Positions 9,650 to 18,813 of a stretch of 64,000 nucleotides of DNA are shown piece by piece. How positions within the stretch are numbered: the stretch's first letter is position 1; the number at the start of each line of letters is the position of its first letter. The position numbers and the translations under genes were made by a program. Location of the stretch: positions 1-64,000 of the forward strand of contig JAUJNO010000003.1 in assembly GCA_030448125.1 (NCBI GenBank), given 5' to 3'. Origin of the DNA: Rubrobacteraceae bacterium. GTDB lineage: Bacteria; Actinomycetota; Rubrobacteria; Rubrobacterales; Rubrobacteraceae. Below the pieces are notes generated by a model. The model was not told the DNA's origin. It was given only the letters and a program-made list of their open reading frames with translations, and did no database searches.

Positions 9650-10513
9650 TTACGCGAGGACTCTTTCGTGCCCACTATATACGTTGAAGCGGTTTCCCCG
9701 CAAGAACCCCACCAGCGTCATGTCGAACTGCCGGGCTACGTCTACCGCGAGGCTGCTCGGGGCGGAGATGGCGCACACGACGGGTACCCCGGCGGTCAGG
9801 CATTTCTGCAGGATCTCGAAGCTACTGCGGCCGCTGACCATCACGATGTGATCCGAGAGGGGCAGCCGCCCCTCCAAGAGCGCCCAGCCTACTAGCTTGT
9901 CGGTCGCGTTGTGGCGGCCCACGTCCTCCCGGAGCGCCACGAGTTCGCCCTCTTTGTTGAAGAGCGCCGCCGCGTGCAGCCCGCCCGTGGCGTCGAAGAG
10001 CCCCTGCGCCTCCCGGAGCTTCTCCGGTAGCGCGTAGATAGTCTCCGGCGCTAACTCCGGTCCCGGTGGTATCACGGGGCAGCCACGCAGCTCCAACTGC
10101 TCCAGGCTCGCCTTGCCGCACACCCCGCAGGCGCTCGTGGTGTAGAAGTGGCGCTCCAGCGGCCTGGGGTCGTAGGAACGGCCGCCCCTGAGCTCCACGT
10201 TCACGATGTTGTACTGCTGCTCGGCGTCGAGGTCGGCGTCCACGCAGTAGCTGATCCTGCTTATGTCCTCGGGCGAGGAGACGATGCCTTCCCCGTACAG
10301 GAACCCGGCGGCGAGCTCGAAGTCAGCCCCCGGTGTCCGCATCGTGACCGCGACGGTTTGTCTGGTGTCGCCGGAGATCAGGCGTATCTCCATCGGCTCC
10401 TCGGTCGCTAGAGCGTCCGGCCGCACCCGCGCCCGGCCCTCCTCGACCACGCGCACCCGGACCTTCGTCTTGCTCCCGCGCCGGGCCTTCTTCATGTTGG
10501 GCTTCTCTAGCAT
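9650..10513 (-). CDS. fdhD: formate dehydrogenase sulfurtransferase FdhD
   Basis: FdhD passes sulfur from a cysteine desulfurase to the molybdenum or tungsten cofactor of formate dehydrogenase; without it the enzyme is inactive. The 287-residue protein shows FELAAGFLYGEGI, the sulfur-carrying CxxC in TSACGVCGKAS, the glycine-rich DATGGLHAAALF, REDVGRHNATDKLVGWAL and the MVSGRSSFEILQK segment. It starts at an ATG near 10513 with a basic N-terminal tail. Its presence fits the molybdo/tungsto formate dehydrogenase encoded from 12895. Confidence 0.93.
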   Translation of the reverse strand: MLEKPNMKKARRGSKTKVRVRVVEEGRARVRPDALATEEPMEIRLISGDTRQTVAVTMRTPGADFELAAGFLYGEGIVSSPEDISRISYCVDADLDAEQQYNIVNVELRGGRSYDPRPLERHFYTTSACGVCGKASLEQLELRGCPVIPPGPELAPETIYALPEKLREAQGLFDATGGLHAAALFNKEGELVALREDVGRHNATDKLVGWALLEGRLPLSDHIVMVSGRSSFEILQKCLTAGVPVVCAISAPSSLAVDVARQFDMTLVGFLRGNRFNVYSGHERVLA

Positions 10514-10584
10514 CCGCGCTCCGCTCGTGTCTTGCCGTACCCACCGGCAAGTTTACCAGCGCACGTTAGCATGGACGCACACGA

Positions 10585-11159
10585 CCTATGGGACAGACGA
10601 TGGGTATACCTCTAAAGTACCTGAACGCCGCGGACGAAGAAGTGGCCGGGCTAATGCTGCTCGCCTGGGCGGCAGGGCGGTACTCTCCGCAGCCTCAACG
10701 TACTCCCCGCTCTCCAGCTTATAGATCACGACCCGCTCCCCATCTTAGCGCCAGACCTCCGGGACGCCTATCCGGGCGTAGATGGGGAGCTTGTTCAGAG
10801 GGGCTTGTGATATCCATCTCGACGACGAGGTCAGGAGGTGGATCCACGGTTAGGTCAATCTTGGATTTGCCCCGGATGCGTTCCTCGTTCTGTGTGTAGC
10901 AAACAGTAGTCAGGCTCGAAGCCGCGCCCCAGATCCTCGCGCTTGAAGGTCGTAGAGCCAAGATCTTCGAACTCAAGATCCATCTCCTCGGCCAAAATCA
11001 CCACGAGTTGCGCCGTGCGGCGGTTGATCTTCTCGTGCTCGGGGTTTGGACTCGCTATCTCTAGCACCCCTGATCATAAGCGAAGCGCGGTGCGCTGCTG
11101 TCCAGGTGGCCCGCTAGTAAGCTCTCGTAGGTTCCCCAGCTTATGCTTCGCAGGAGCAC
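10585..11159 (-). pseudogene. decayed Uma2-family (DUF820) nuclease-like gene
   Basis: Pieces of one Uma2-type restriction-endonuclease-fold protein appear in order but in shifting frames: WGTYESLLAGHLDSSAPRF, then LEIASPNPEHEKINRRTAQL, DLGSTTFKREDLGRGFEPDY, YTQNEERIRGKSKIDLTVD, PPPDLVVEMDITSPS and RVVIYKLESGEY. At least three indels are needed, one of them in the GGGG at about 11064-11067. The start would be a GTG at 11159; the 3' end is uncertain because the last part matches poorly. Uma2 proteins are widespread and mostly uncharacterised. Confidence 0.7.
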
Positions 11160-11334
11160 CCTCTGCTCCGACGGGCTCTTTTTCGTCGTTTCCAGGCTGA
11201 CCTCTCGAGCCGTTCCGCTCCTTCGCCGACCGAAAGTATAGTTCCATCTGAACGTCGGAAGAAGGAGGGGCCGGAATTTCTCCCGGCCCCTCGTCTTACG
11301 GCTACCGACTTACTGCCTGACGGCGGCCTATACT

Positions 11335-12563
11335 CTAAGCTCTCGATGCGCCCTGCAGGTCGCCGTGCGGGTCGAGCACGAACTTCTGGGCGACGCCACT
11401 GTCGAACTCCTGGTAGCCCTGCGGGGCGTCGTCCAGGGGAATGACCGTGGCGTTGACGGCCTTGGCGATCTGGGCCTTGTCGTTCAGGATCGACATCATC
11501 AGCTCGCGGTTGTACTGCATGACCGGGCACTGGCCTGTGTAGAAGGCGTGGCTCTTGGCCCAGCCGAGGCCGAAGTCCATCTTGAGTGCGCCGTGCTTGG
11601 CGTCCTCGTCGGCCGCGCCGGGGTCCTCGGTCACGTACAGACCCGGTATGCCGATGCTCCCGCCAGCGCGTGTGATGCTCATGGCCTGGTTGAGCACCGT
11701 GGCCGGGGCCTCTCCCTCCCCCGAGCCGTGTCCGCGGGCCTCGAAGCCGACGGCGTCGACCGTACAGTCGATTATCGGCTCGCCCATGATCTCGGTAATC
11801 TGGTCCTCTATAGAGGTGTCCTGCGTGATGTCTATCGTCTCGCAACCGAAAGACCGGGCCTGGTTCAGGCGCGCCTCGACCGCGTCGCCGACGATGACGA
11901 CCGCCGCGCCGAGCAGCTGCGCCGCGTGGGCCGCCGCGAGACCGACCGGGCCGGCGCCCGCGACATAGACCGTCGAACCCGTGGTGCAGCCCGCCTTGAT
12001 CGCGCCGTGGTAGCCTGTCGGGAAGATGTCGCTGAGCATGGTGAGGTCCAGGATCTTCTCCATCGCCTGGTCCTTGTCGGGGAACGGCAGGAGGTTGAAG
12101 TCCGCGAAGGGGACCATCACGTAGTCGGCCTGCCCGCCGGGCCAACCGCCCATGTCCACGTAGCCGTACGCCGAACCGGGCCTTTCCGGGTTGACGTTCA
12201 GGCAAATACCGGTCATGCGCTCCTTGCACGCCCGGCAGCGCCCGCAGGCGATGTTGAACGGGACGGAGCAGAGATCGCCCTCTTTGATGAACTGCACGTC
12301 ATTGCCGACCTCGATCACCTCGCCGGTGATCTCGTGCCCCAGGGTCTGCCCCTGGGCGCCGTCGTCCGGCCCCGGACCATGTGCTGGTCCGAACCGCAGA
12401 TGTTGGTCGAGACGATCCGCAGGATCACACCGTGATGGGCCTCCTGGGTATTGAACCCCATGTTGCTCGCTACGTACTCGGGGACCTCGAGCTTCGGGTA
12501 GCCGATGTCCTCGATCGTTACCTCGCCCGGTCCCTGATAGACCACGCACCTGTTTTCAGCCAC
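11335..12563 (-). CDS. fdhA: glutathione-independent formaldehyde dehydrogenase, one frameshift
   Basis: Zinc-dependent medium-chain dehydrogenase closely resembling the Pseudomonas putida NAD-dependent formaldehyde dehydrogenase (formaldehyde to formate). Features in order: NICGSDQHMVRGRTT and GHEITGEV (catalytic zinc), CGRCRACK with a later Cys (structural zinc), AYGYVDMGGWPGGQA, the Rossmann motif VAGAGPVGLAAA, and DAVGFEARGHG. The first 70 residues and the rest are in different frames. One extra base in the GGG at 12354-12356 (plus strand) restores a 409-residue protein of family length. The start is a GTG at 12563 with AAAGGAG upstream. It is divergent from formate dehydrogenase, which would use its product. 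Confidence 0.88.
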
Positions 12564-12675
12564 TGTTTACTCCTTTAACGAAGAGTCTTGCTCGAAACCA
12601 CAAACTAGGGACGGGAAAACGTCCTACAGCTAACCGCTTCTTCGCAGGCCTCCTTTCCCTGAGCTCTGCTGATTA

Positions 12676-12703
12676 CTTATATCCCACCGTACCAAATGCC
12701 CAA
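12676..12703 (-). promoter_or_regulatory. candidate promoter for formaldehyde dehydrogenase
   Basis: On the minus strand TTGGGC, 16 bases, then TATAAG, about 110 bases upstream of the GTG start. The 331-base gap 12564-12894 between the two divergent dehydrogenases also holds a TAAAAT at 12831-12836 that could serve the rightward operon, and a small CCGCC/GGCGG hairpin near 12734-12757. Confidence 0.45.
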
Positions 12704-12894
12704 ACCTCGCACAACACCATTTGCGCCTAACTCGCCGCCGCAAGGAGCTCTGGCGGCAATTTTCGGGAATTCGAGTACGAAAACAAGGTTCTTGTGAACG
12801 GAAACAGTTTCGCATCGAAGACAATACGTTTAAAATTCGTGGGGGAGAACTATAGATAGGGATGAATAGCTGCCAAGAAGGGAAGGAGTGGGGC

Positions 12895-15800
12895 ATGTTC
12901 CTCAAGTTGACCGACGCTGACGGGTTATGGTCCAAGATCAAGAACCACGTCGGAGTGAAGGTGAAGCATCCGGTTAGCCCGGCGACCCGCGAGCTTAGGG
13001 CACGCATCAACGACCCCGGCGTAAAGAAGACGGTGAGCGTGTGCCCCTACTGCGCGGTGGGCTGCTCGACGCTCGTTTACAGCCGCGACGGACGCATCAT
13101 AGACATCGAGGGCAACCCGGACTCTCCTATAAACGCCGGCACCCTCTGTCCCAAAGGCTCGGCGATCTACGGGATGATGAACTCCCCGTACCGCTGGACG
13201 AAGGTCAAGTACCGCAGGCCCTACTCCGACCACTGGGAGGAGCTCTCCCTGGACGAGGCGATGGGCATGATCGCCGACCGGGTCAAGAAGACGCGCGACG
13301 AGCACTGGGAGGACGAGAACGAGGAAGGCAGGAAGCTAAACCGCTCGATGGCGGTCGCCAGCGTAGGCGGGGCCACCATCGACAACGAGGAGAACTACCT
13401 CATCACCAAGCTCCTCCACTCGATGGGGTTCGTGCGAATTACGAACCAGGCGCGAATATGACACAGCGCGACGGTGCCCGGTCTGGGCATCACGTACGGT
13501 AGGGGCGGCGCCACCACCAACCTCATGGACCTGCAGAACGCCGACTGCATCCTGATACAGGGCTCGAACATGGCCGAGGCCCATCCGGTCGGCTTCCGGC
13601 ACCCGATGATCGCGAAAGAGAAGGGCGCCAAGCTCATCCACGTAGACCCGCGCTTCACGCGCACCTCTGCAATGTGCGACATCTACGCGCCGATAAGGGC
13701 GGGGACGGACATAGCGTTCCTCGGCGGCCTGATCAACTACATCATAGAGAACGAGCAGTACTTCGAGGAGTACGTCGTCAACTACACCAACGCGGCCACC
13801 CTCATAACCGAGGACTATGAGGACATGGACGAGACGGGTCTCTTCGCCGGCTGGGACGAGGAACAACAGCAGTACGAACCGACGAGTTGGCGCTACGAGG
13901 GGGCGCCTATCGACTACTCGCCCGTCGGGGGGAGCCAGGGCGCCATTACCGGCGAGGCCGGCGGTACGGAGAGCGGGATAAACGAGAGTGACCGGCCAAC
14001 CGACGAGACTCTCCAGCACCCGCGCAGCGTGTTCCAGATCCTCAAGCGTCACTTCTCCAAGTACACCCCGGAGATGGTCGAGAAGGTCACCGGCTGCCCC
14101 AAGGAGGCCTTCCTCAAGGTTGCGGAGGTCATCTGCGAGAATTCCGGGCGCGAGAAGACGACGGCCTTCTGCTATGCGGTCGGTTGGACCCAGCACTCTA
14201 AAGGCGTCCAGATCATCCGCACCGCCGCCATCCTGCAGCTCCTCTTGGGGAACGTAGGCCGGCCCGGCGGCGGCATCATGGCCTTGCGGGGTCACGCCAC
14301 CATCCAGGGCTCGACGGATATCGCCACCCTCTACAATATCCTCCCCGGCTACCTGACGATGCCGGACGTGAACAAGGACCACGATACGTGGGAGGACTAT
14401 GTAGAGGACGAGACCGCCTCGACGGGGTGGTTGAGCAACTTCCCCAAGTACATAACCAGCATAATGAAGGCCTGGTACGGGGACGCCTTCGACGCCGAGA
14501 ACGGCGAGCTCTTCGACCACTTCCCGCGCCTCTCCGGCGACCACTCCTACTACCCCACGATCCTGGAGATGAAGGACGGCGGCGTGAAGGGCTGCTTCGT
14601 CTTCGGCCAGAACTTCGCCGTCGGCGGCCCCCACGCCCGGATGGCCCGCGACGGTATCCGCAACCTCGACTGGCTCGTCATCCTCGACGCCTACGAGATC
14701 GAGACCGCGACCGCCTGGAAGTCGGACGGGGTGGACCCGAAGGAGTGCCCCACCGAGGTCTTCTTCATGCCCTGCGCGCTCATAGCCGAGAAGGATGGCT
14801 CGTTTACCCAGACCCAGCGGATGCTGCAGTGGCACGACAAGGCCGTCGAGCCGCCCGGCGACGCCAGGAGCGACGCGTGGTTCGTCTTCCACCTCGGGCG
14901 CAAGCTAAAGGAGCTCTACAAGGACTCCGAAGAGCCGCGCGACGCGCTAATAAAGGCGATGACCTGGGACTACCCGACCGAGGGCGAGCACGAGGAGCCG
15001 GACATAGAGAGCATCCTCAAGGAGGTCAGCGGCTACACTGTGGCCGACCGTAAGCCGGTGGGCGGTTTCCTCGAACTAAAGGATGACGGTTCGACGGCTT
15101 GCGGCGGGTGGATCTACGCTGGCGTCTACGCCGACGGGGTGAACCAGGCGCGTAGGCGCAAGCCCTGGCGGGAGCAGTCGCTGCAGGCCCGGGAGTGGGG
15201 GCTGGGCGTGGCCGCAGGACCGGCGCATCCTCTACAACCGCGCCTCGGCCGATCCCGAGGGCAAGCCCTGGAGCGAGCGCAAGAAGTACGTCTGGTGGGA
15301 CGAGGAGCAGGAGAAGTGGGTCGGCGAAGATAATCCGGACTTCGTGCCGACCAAGCGGCCCGACTACCGCCCCGAGTCCGGCGACGAGGGGATGGACGCT
15401 ATCCCCGGCAACGGCCCGTTCATCATGCAGGGCGACGGGAAGGGTTGGCTCTTCGCCCCCGTGGGCCTCGTGGACGGACCGCTGCCCTTGCATTACGAGG
15501 CCCTGGAGTCTCCGGTCCACAACCCAATGTACCAGCAGCAGTACGACCCGGCGGTCAGGAAGTTCGACCGGCCCGACAACCCGTACAACAAGCCCCAGGA
15601 CCCCAAGTACCCGTACGTGGTGACTACCTACAGGCTCACCGAGCACCACACCAGCGGCGCCATGAGCCGTTGGATCCCCTGGCTCAGCGAGTTGCAGCCC
15701 GAGCTCTTCGCCGAGATCAACCCCGAGCTCGCCGAGGAGAAGGGCGTGAGCAACACCGACTGGATCACCATCGCGACGAGCCGCGGCAAGATCCACTGCA

Positions 15801-16003
15801 AGGCCCTCGTCACCGACCGCATCCCGATCTATAAGCACGACGGGCAGAATATCCACACGATCGGGCTCCCCTACCACTGGGGACCTAACGGGTTGGTCAA
15901 GGGTGACATCGTCAACAACCTGATGCCGGTCTCGCTCGAGGCGAACGTCGCGATGCACGAGGCGAAGGCCTTTACCGCGAACCTGGAGAAGGGGCGCGTA
16001 TGA
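12895..16003 (+). CDS. formate dehydrogenase catalytic subunit, selenocysteine-containing, one frameshift
   Basis: Molybdopterin enzyme oxidising formate to CO2. The N-terminal 4Fe-4S motif is CPYCAVGCSTL ... CPKG. The frame meets UGA at 13459-13461 in the context NQARI-UGA-HSATVPGL, exactly where formate dehydrogenases carry catalytic selenocysteine, with a SECIS hairpin following. ITYGRGGATTN and NMAEAHPVGFRHP continue the cofactor-binding region. A second break is one extra G in the GGGGG at 15197-15201. With four Gs the sequence reads EWGWAWPQDRRILYNRASAD, giving about 1,035 residues. No Tat signal is visible. The ATG at 12895 follows GAAGGAG; one at 12862 is an alternative. It is followed by its small, iron-sulfur and membrane subunits. 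Confidence 0.9.
13459..13494 (+). promoter_or_regulatory. UGA selenocysteine codon and bacterial SECIS hairpin
   Basis: The UGA is followed by 18 nt and then GGTCT at 13480-13484, which forms the apical loop of a seven-base-pair stem (13473-13479 with 13485-13491). The loop sequence GGUCU and the 18-nt distance are the same as in the E. coli fdhF SECIS as I recall it, the element bound by SelB. This supports readthrough as Sec rather than a nonsense mutation. Confidence 0.85.
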
Positions 16004-16377
16004 GCGACCCACGCGGCGGGAGGCGCAGGGACAGACACATCCAGGAGACGCCTTCCTCGCCCGAGAGTGGTGAGCGCGGCGATACGCGCAGCGAGACGTA
16101 CGAGGCAGACCCGTCTCGCCGGGAGGCGATGCAGCAGGAGCTCATGAACCTCGGGGTGTGGCTCGGCGAGCACCCCAAGGCCGCCAAAAAGAACCTCAAG
16201 CCGATCCGCGGTAGCGTGCTCCTCGAACCGGGGGTCTACTACAACATAGGGACGGGGATGGTCGAGCGGATCTACGCTCCCCAGCACATGGCTCTCGGTA
16301 GCAGGGTGTTCCGCGTAAAGAGAGACCCGGCCGCACCGGTCGAGGAGATCCGGCGACGAGTGCTAGAAGGGAAGTAA
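16000..16377 (+). CDS. small protein in the formate dehydrogenase operon
   Basis: Protein of 125 residues whose ATG overlaps the stop of the catalytic subunit (ATGA). The first 45 residues are Arg/Asp/Ser-rich and probably disordered. The rest holds MQQELMNLGVWLGEHPKAA, then an RGSVLLEPGVYYNIGTGMV segment that looks beta-rich. There are no cysteines, signal peptide or membrane helix. I do not recognise the family. Its place between alpha and beta subunit genes suggests an assembly or accessory role, as inference only. Confidence 0.7.
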   Translation: MSDPRGGRRRDRHIQETPSSPESGERGDTRSETYEADPSRREAMQQELMNLGVWLGEHPKAAKKNLKPIRGSVLLEPGVYYNIGTGMVERIYAPQHMALGSRVFRVKRDPAAPVEEIRRRVLEGK

Positions 16378-16378
16378 A

Positions 16379-17215
16379 GTGGCGACAGGATTCCTGACCG
16401 ACACCACGGTCTGCATCGGCTGCAAGGCCTGCGAGGTTGCCTGCAAGCAGTGGAACCAGATCCCCGCCGACGGCTACGAGCTTACCGGCGATTCCTACGA
16501 CAATACCAAGCAACTCTCCGGCACCACCTGGCGCCACGTGGCCTTTATCGAGAACCCCAAGAAGCGCCGCCTGACCGGCGACGTGGACCTCGTAGCACTC
16601 GCCGAGGACGTGCGGGAGCAGCTTCCGGGCGGGGCGGAACTCGACGCTCTGGGGCGCTGGACGTTCATGAGCGACGTGTGCAAGCATTGCGTCGAAGCCC
16701 CGTGCCAGCAGGCGTGCCCGACCGGCGCGATCATCCGCAACGAGTTCGACAACGTCTACATCCAGCCGGACATCTGCAACGGCTGCGGCTACTGCGTCCC
16801 GGCCTGCCCCTACGGCGTCATAAGCCAGGTCCCGCACGACGGCCGCGCCTTCAAGTGCACCCTCTGCTACGACCGCCAGCGCGACGGCCTTGAACCCGCC
16901 TGCGCCAAGGCCTGCCCGACCAACTCGATCATGTTCGGCGAGGTCGAGGAACTGAAGAGGGTAGCCGAGGAGAGGGTAGCCACCCTGCACGACAAGGGCT
17001 ACACCGAGGCCTTTGTCTACGGGACGCCCGAGGTGGGGGGGACCGGCGGCATCGGGGGGAACCACTCCAAGTTCATCCTCCTCGACGACCCGGAGACGTA
17101 CAACCTGGCGAGCCACCCGTTCTTGCCCCAGGCAAAGGTCAAGGGCGCCCTGGTGACCAGTGCCATCGCCGCCGGCGTCCTGGGCGCGGTCGTGGCCTTC
17201 GCCTTCCGGGACTAG
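16379..17215 (+). CDS. formate dehydrogenase iron-sulfur subunit
   Basis: Beta subunit of 278 residues that carries electrons from the catalytic subunit. Four ferredoxin-type Cys clusters are visible: CIGCKACEVACKQW, CKHCVEAPCQQACPTGAI, CNGCGYCVPACPYGV and CTLCYDRQRDGLEPACAKACPT. The C-terminus has one hydrophobic helix (VTSAIAAGVLGAVVAFAF) that would anchor it in the membrane, as in FdnH. The start is GTG at 16379, two bases after the preceding stop. The next gene is the membrane subunit. Confidence 0.92.
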   Translation: MATGFLTDTTVCIGCKACEVACKQWNQIPADGYELTGDSYDNTKQLSGTTWRHVAFIENPKKRRLTGDVDLVALAEDVREQLPGGAELDALGRWTFMSDVCKHCVEAPCQQACPTGAIIRNEFDNVYIQPDICNGCGYCVPACPYGVISQVPHDGRAFKCTLCYDRQRDGLEPACAKACPTNSIMFGEVEELKRVAEERVATLHDKGYTEAFVYGTPEVGGTGGIGGNHSKFILLDDPETYNLASHPFLPQAKVKGALVTSAIAAGVLGAVVAFAFRD

Positions 17216-17228
17216 AGAGGAGAGAAGG

Positions 17229-18266
17229 ATGACCGACGTCTCGCAAGAGTCCCGGCAGCAGCAGAACGGGAGGATCGAGTCCTCCCACCATCCAGAGACC
17301 GATTCGCAGAGGCAGGACAAGAACTACTACGGCATACCGCCGATAAAGAAGGCGCACTGGACGTGGCAGATACCGATCTACTTCTGGATCGGGGGTATCT
17401 CCGCCGGGGTGCAACTGTTCACGACGCTCGCCAATGTTCTGGGTCACAAAGACCAGGCGCTGACCAGGATCGGCAGGTACACCGCGCTCATCACCATGAT
17501 CCTGAGTCCGATACTCCTGATCTGGGACCTCGGTCGCCCCGAGCGCTTCTACAACATGATGCGCATCTGGAAGCTGCGCTCGCCGATGTCCAATCAGAGC
17601 TGGGCGCTCCTCGTGTACGGCAACCTCAGCGGGCTCATAGCGGCTCGCCAGGCCGCCGAGGACGGGCTGCTCGGGCGCAACTTCCTCTCCGGGCTCCTGA
17701 CGAAGCTCATACCGGCGCGCCTTCTCGGCGTCCTCGCCCTGCCGGTCGCCCTGTTCGTCGGGTCGAACACGGGGACGCTCTTGAGCGCGACCTCGGTCCC
17801 GATATGGGCGCGTAACTGGGCGTTTATGGGGCCGACGTTCCTCGCCTCGGGCGTCTCCACGGCGCTCTCGTACCTCTCGCTCGTTCTGCACCTGGGCCGT
17901 TGGGGAGAGAAGAAAACGCACCACGTGCTCCGGCGCGCGGAGCGGCTCACCATCCTCGTGGAGACGGCCCTGATCGCCGCCTCCCTCGTGCGGATGGGTA
18001 AGTGGGGCAAGCCGCTCTTCTCCAAGGAGATAGCGCCGCTCTTCGTCGGCGGCACCCTCCTCGCCGGCATCGCTGCCCCCTTCGCGCTGCTCTTCGGGAG
18101 AGAGACGCGGGGCAAGAGCATCCTCGCCTCGGTGCTCGCGTTGCTCGGCGGCCTGGCCTTCCGCTTCGCCGTCGTCCTCGCCGGCCGCGAGAGCGCCGAC
18201 GACCCCGAGGCGTACTTCTCCTTCGCCAAGAAGGAGAACGTGGTAGAGCCACAGGACAATATCTAA
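17229..18266 (+). CDS. NrfD/PsrC-like membrane subunit
   Basis: Polytopic membrane protein of 345 residues with about eight hydrophobic segments. It begins with a hydrophilic Gln/Ser-rich tail, then YYGIPPIKKAHWTWQIPIYFW and GGISAGVQLF, and includes ILLIWDLGRPERFYNMMRIW, a signature of NrfD/PsrC quinone-interacting subunits. It probably passes electrons from formate to the quinone pool and replaces the cytochrome-b gamma subunit of Fdn-type enzymes. The ATG at 17229 follows GGAGAGAAGG. It closes the operon before a terminator. Confidence 0.85.
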   Translation: MTDVSQESRQQQNGRIESSHHPETDSQRQDKNYYGIPPIKKAHWTWQIPIYFWIGGISAGVQLFTTLANVLGHKDQALTRIGRYTALITMILSPILLIWDLGRPERFYNMMRIWKLRSPMSNQSWALLVYGNLSGLIAARQAAEDGLLGRNFLSGLLTKLIPARLLGVLALPVALFVGSNTGTLLSATSVPIWARNWAFMGPTFLASGVSTALSYLSLVLHLGRWGEKKTHHVLRRAERLTILVETALIAASLVRMGKWGKPLFSKEIAPLFVGGTLLAGIAAPFALLFGRETRGKSILASVLALLGGLAFRFAVVLAGRESADDPEAYFSFAKKENVVEPQDNI

Positions 18267-18285
18267 GCTGCGGAGAGAGCCGACA

Positions 18286-18327
18286 GAAGAAGGGGGCCGG
18301 GTCCTAAAAGCCCCGGCCCCCTTCTTC
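18286..18327 (+). terminator. terminator of the formate dehydrogenase operon
   Basis: A 16-base arm GAAGAAGGGGGCCGGG pairs with CCCGGCCCCCTTCTTC across a ten-base loop. It may also serve the leftward cupin gene from the other side. Confidence 0.85.
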
Positions 18328-18343
18328 GTGATCCTCGGATGGT

Positions 18344-18739
18344 CTAGCTTGAATATTCCTCGTCGGTGACCGGCTCCATCCAATCGGTGCCGCCCCCGGT
18401 GGTGTTGGACGGGTTGATCGCGATGTGGACCATGAAGGTCTCCGGCCCCGCTCCGTGCCAGTGCTTCTCGCCGGGCGCGAAGTAGACGACGTCTCCGGGA
18501 CCTATCTCGACTACGGGTGCGCCTTCTCTCTGCGCCCGCCCTTCTCCGGTGACGACGTGGAGGATCTGGCCTTCGGGGTGCGTGTGCCAGTTGGTGCGCG
18601 CCCCGGGCTCGAAGAGCACGCGGAAGACCCCGGCGTCGGGAGGTGGGCCCGCGGGCACCGCGTCCATCCACACGGCGCCGGTGAACCACTCCTCCGGACC
18701 ACGCCGGGTGTTTGCGTCCTTTGTCGAAACTACCTTCAT
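18344..18739 (-). CDS. cupin-domain protein
   Basis: Single-domain cupin of 131 residues. Motif 1 is NWHTHPEGQILHVVTGEG (metal-binding His, His, Glu) and motif 2 is PGDVVYFAPGEKHWHGAGP. It starts with MKVVSTKDANTRRGPEEWFTG, a form seen in small cupins related to carboxymuconolactone decarboxylase-associated proteins. The substrate cannot be told from sequence. The ATG at 18739 has AAGGAGG ten bases upstream. It is downstream of the PhoD-like gene in the same direction. Confidence 0.85.
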   Translation of the reverse strand: MKVVSTKDANTRRGPEEWFTGAVWMDAVPAGPPPDAGVFRVLFEPGARTNWHTHPEGQILHVVTGEGRAQREGAPVVEIGPGDVVYFAPGEKHWHGAGPETFMVHIAINPSNTTGGGTDWMEPVTDEEYSS

Positions 18740-18813
18740 GATCGCCTCCTTGCTGTTTAGTTCCCGGTTCGTGGGCTTCGCTGGCTGCCGATCGTTTAGC
18801 AGGCAGCAGCTCT

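Noticed and set aside
11141..12229. Long minus-strand open frame overlapping formaldehyde dehydrogenase
   Set aside because: It mirrors the real gene one base out of frame and has shadow composition.
12925..13305. Possible nonsense mutation reading of the UGA at 13459
   Set aside because: The exact catalytic position and the SECIS hairpin make selenocysteine decoding far more likely than a disabling stop.
13336..14892. 518-codon open frame antisense to formate dehydrogenase
   Set aside because: Explained by high GC on the opposite strand of a real gene; no domains.
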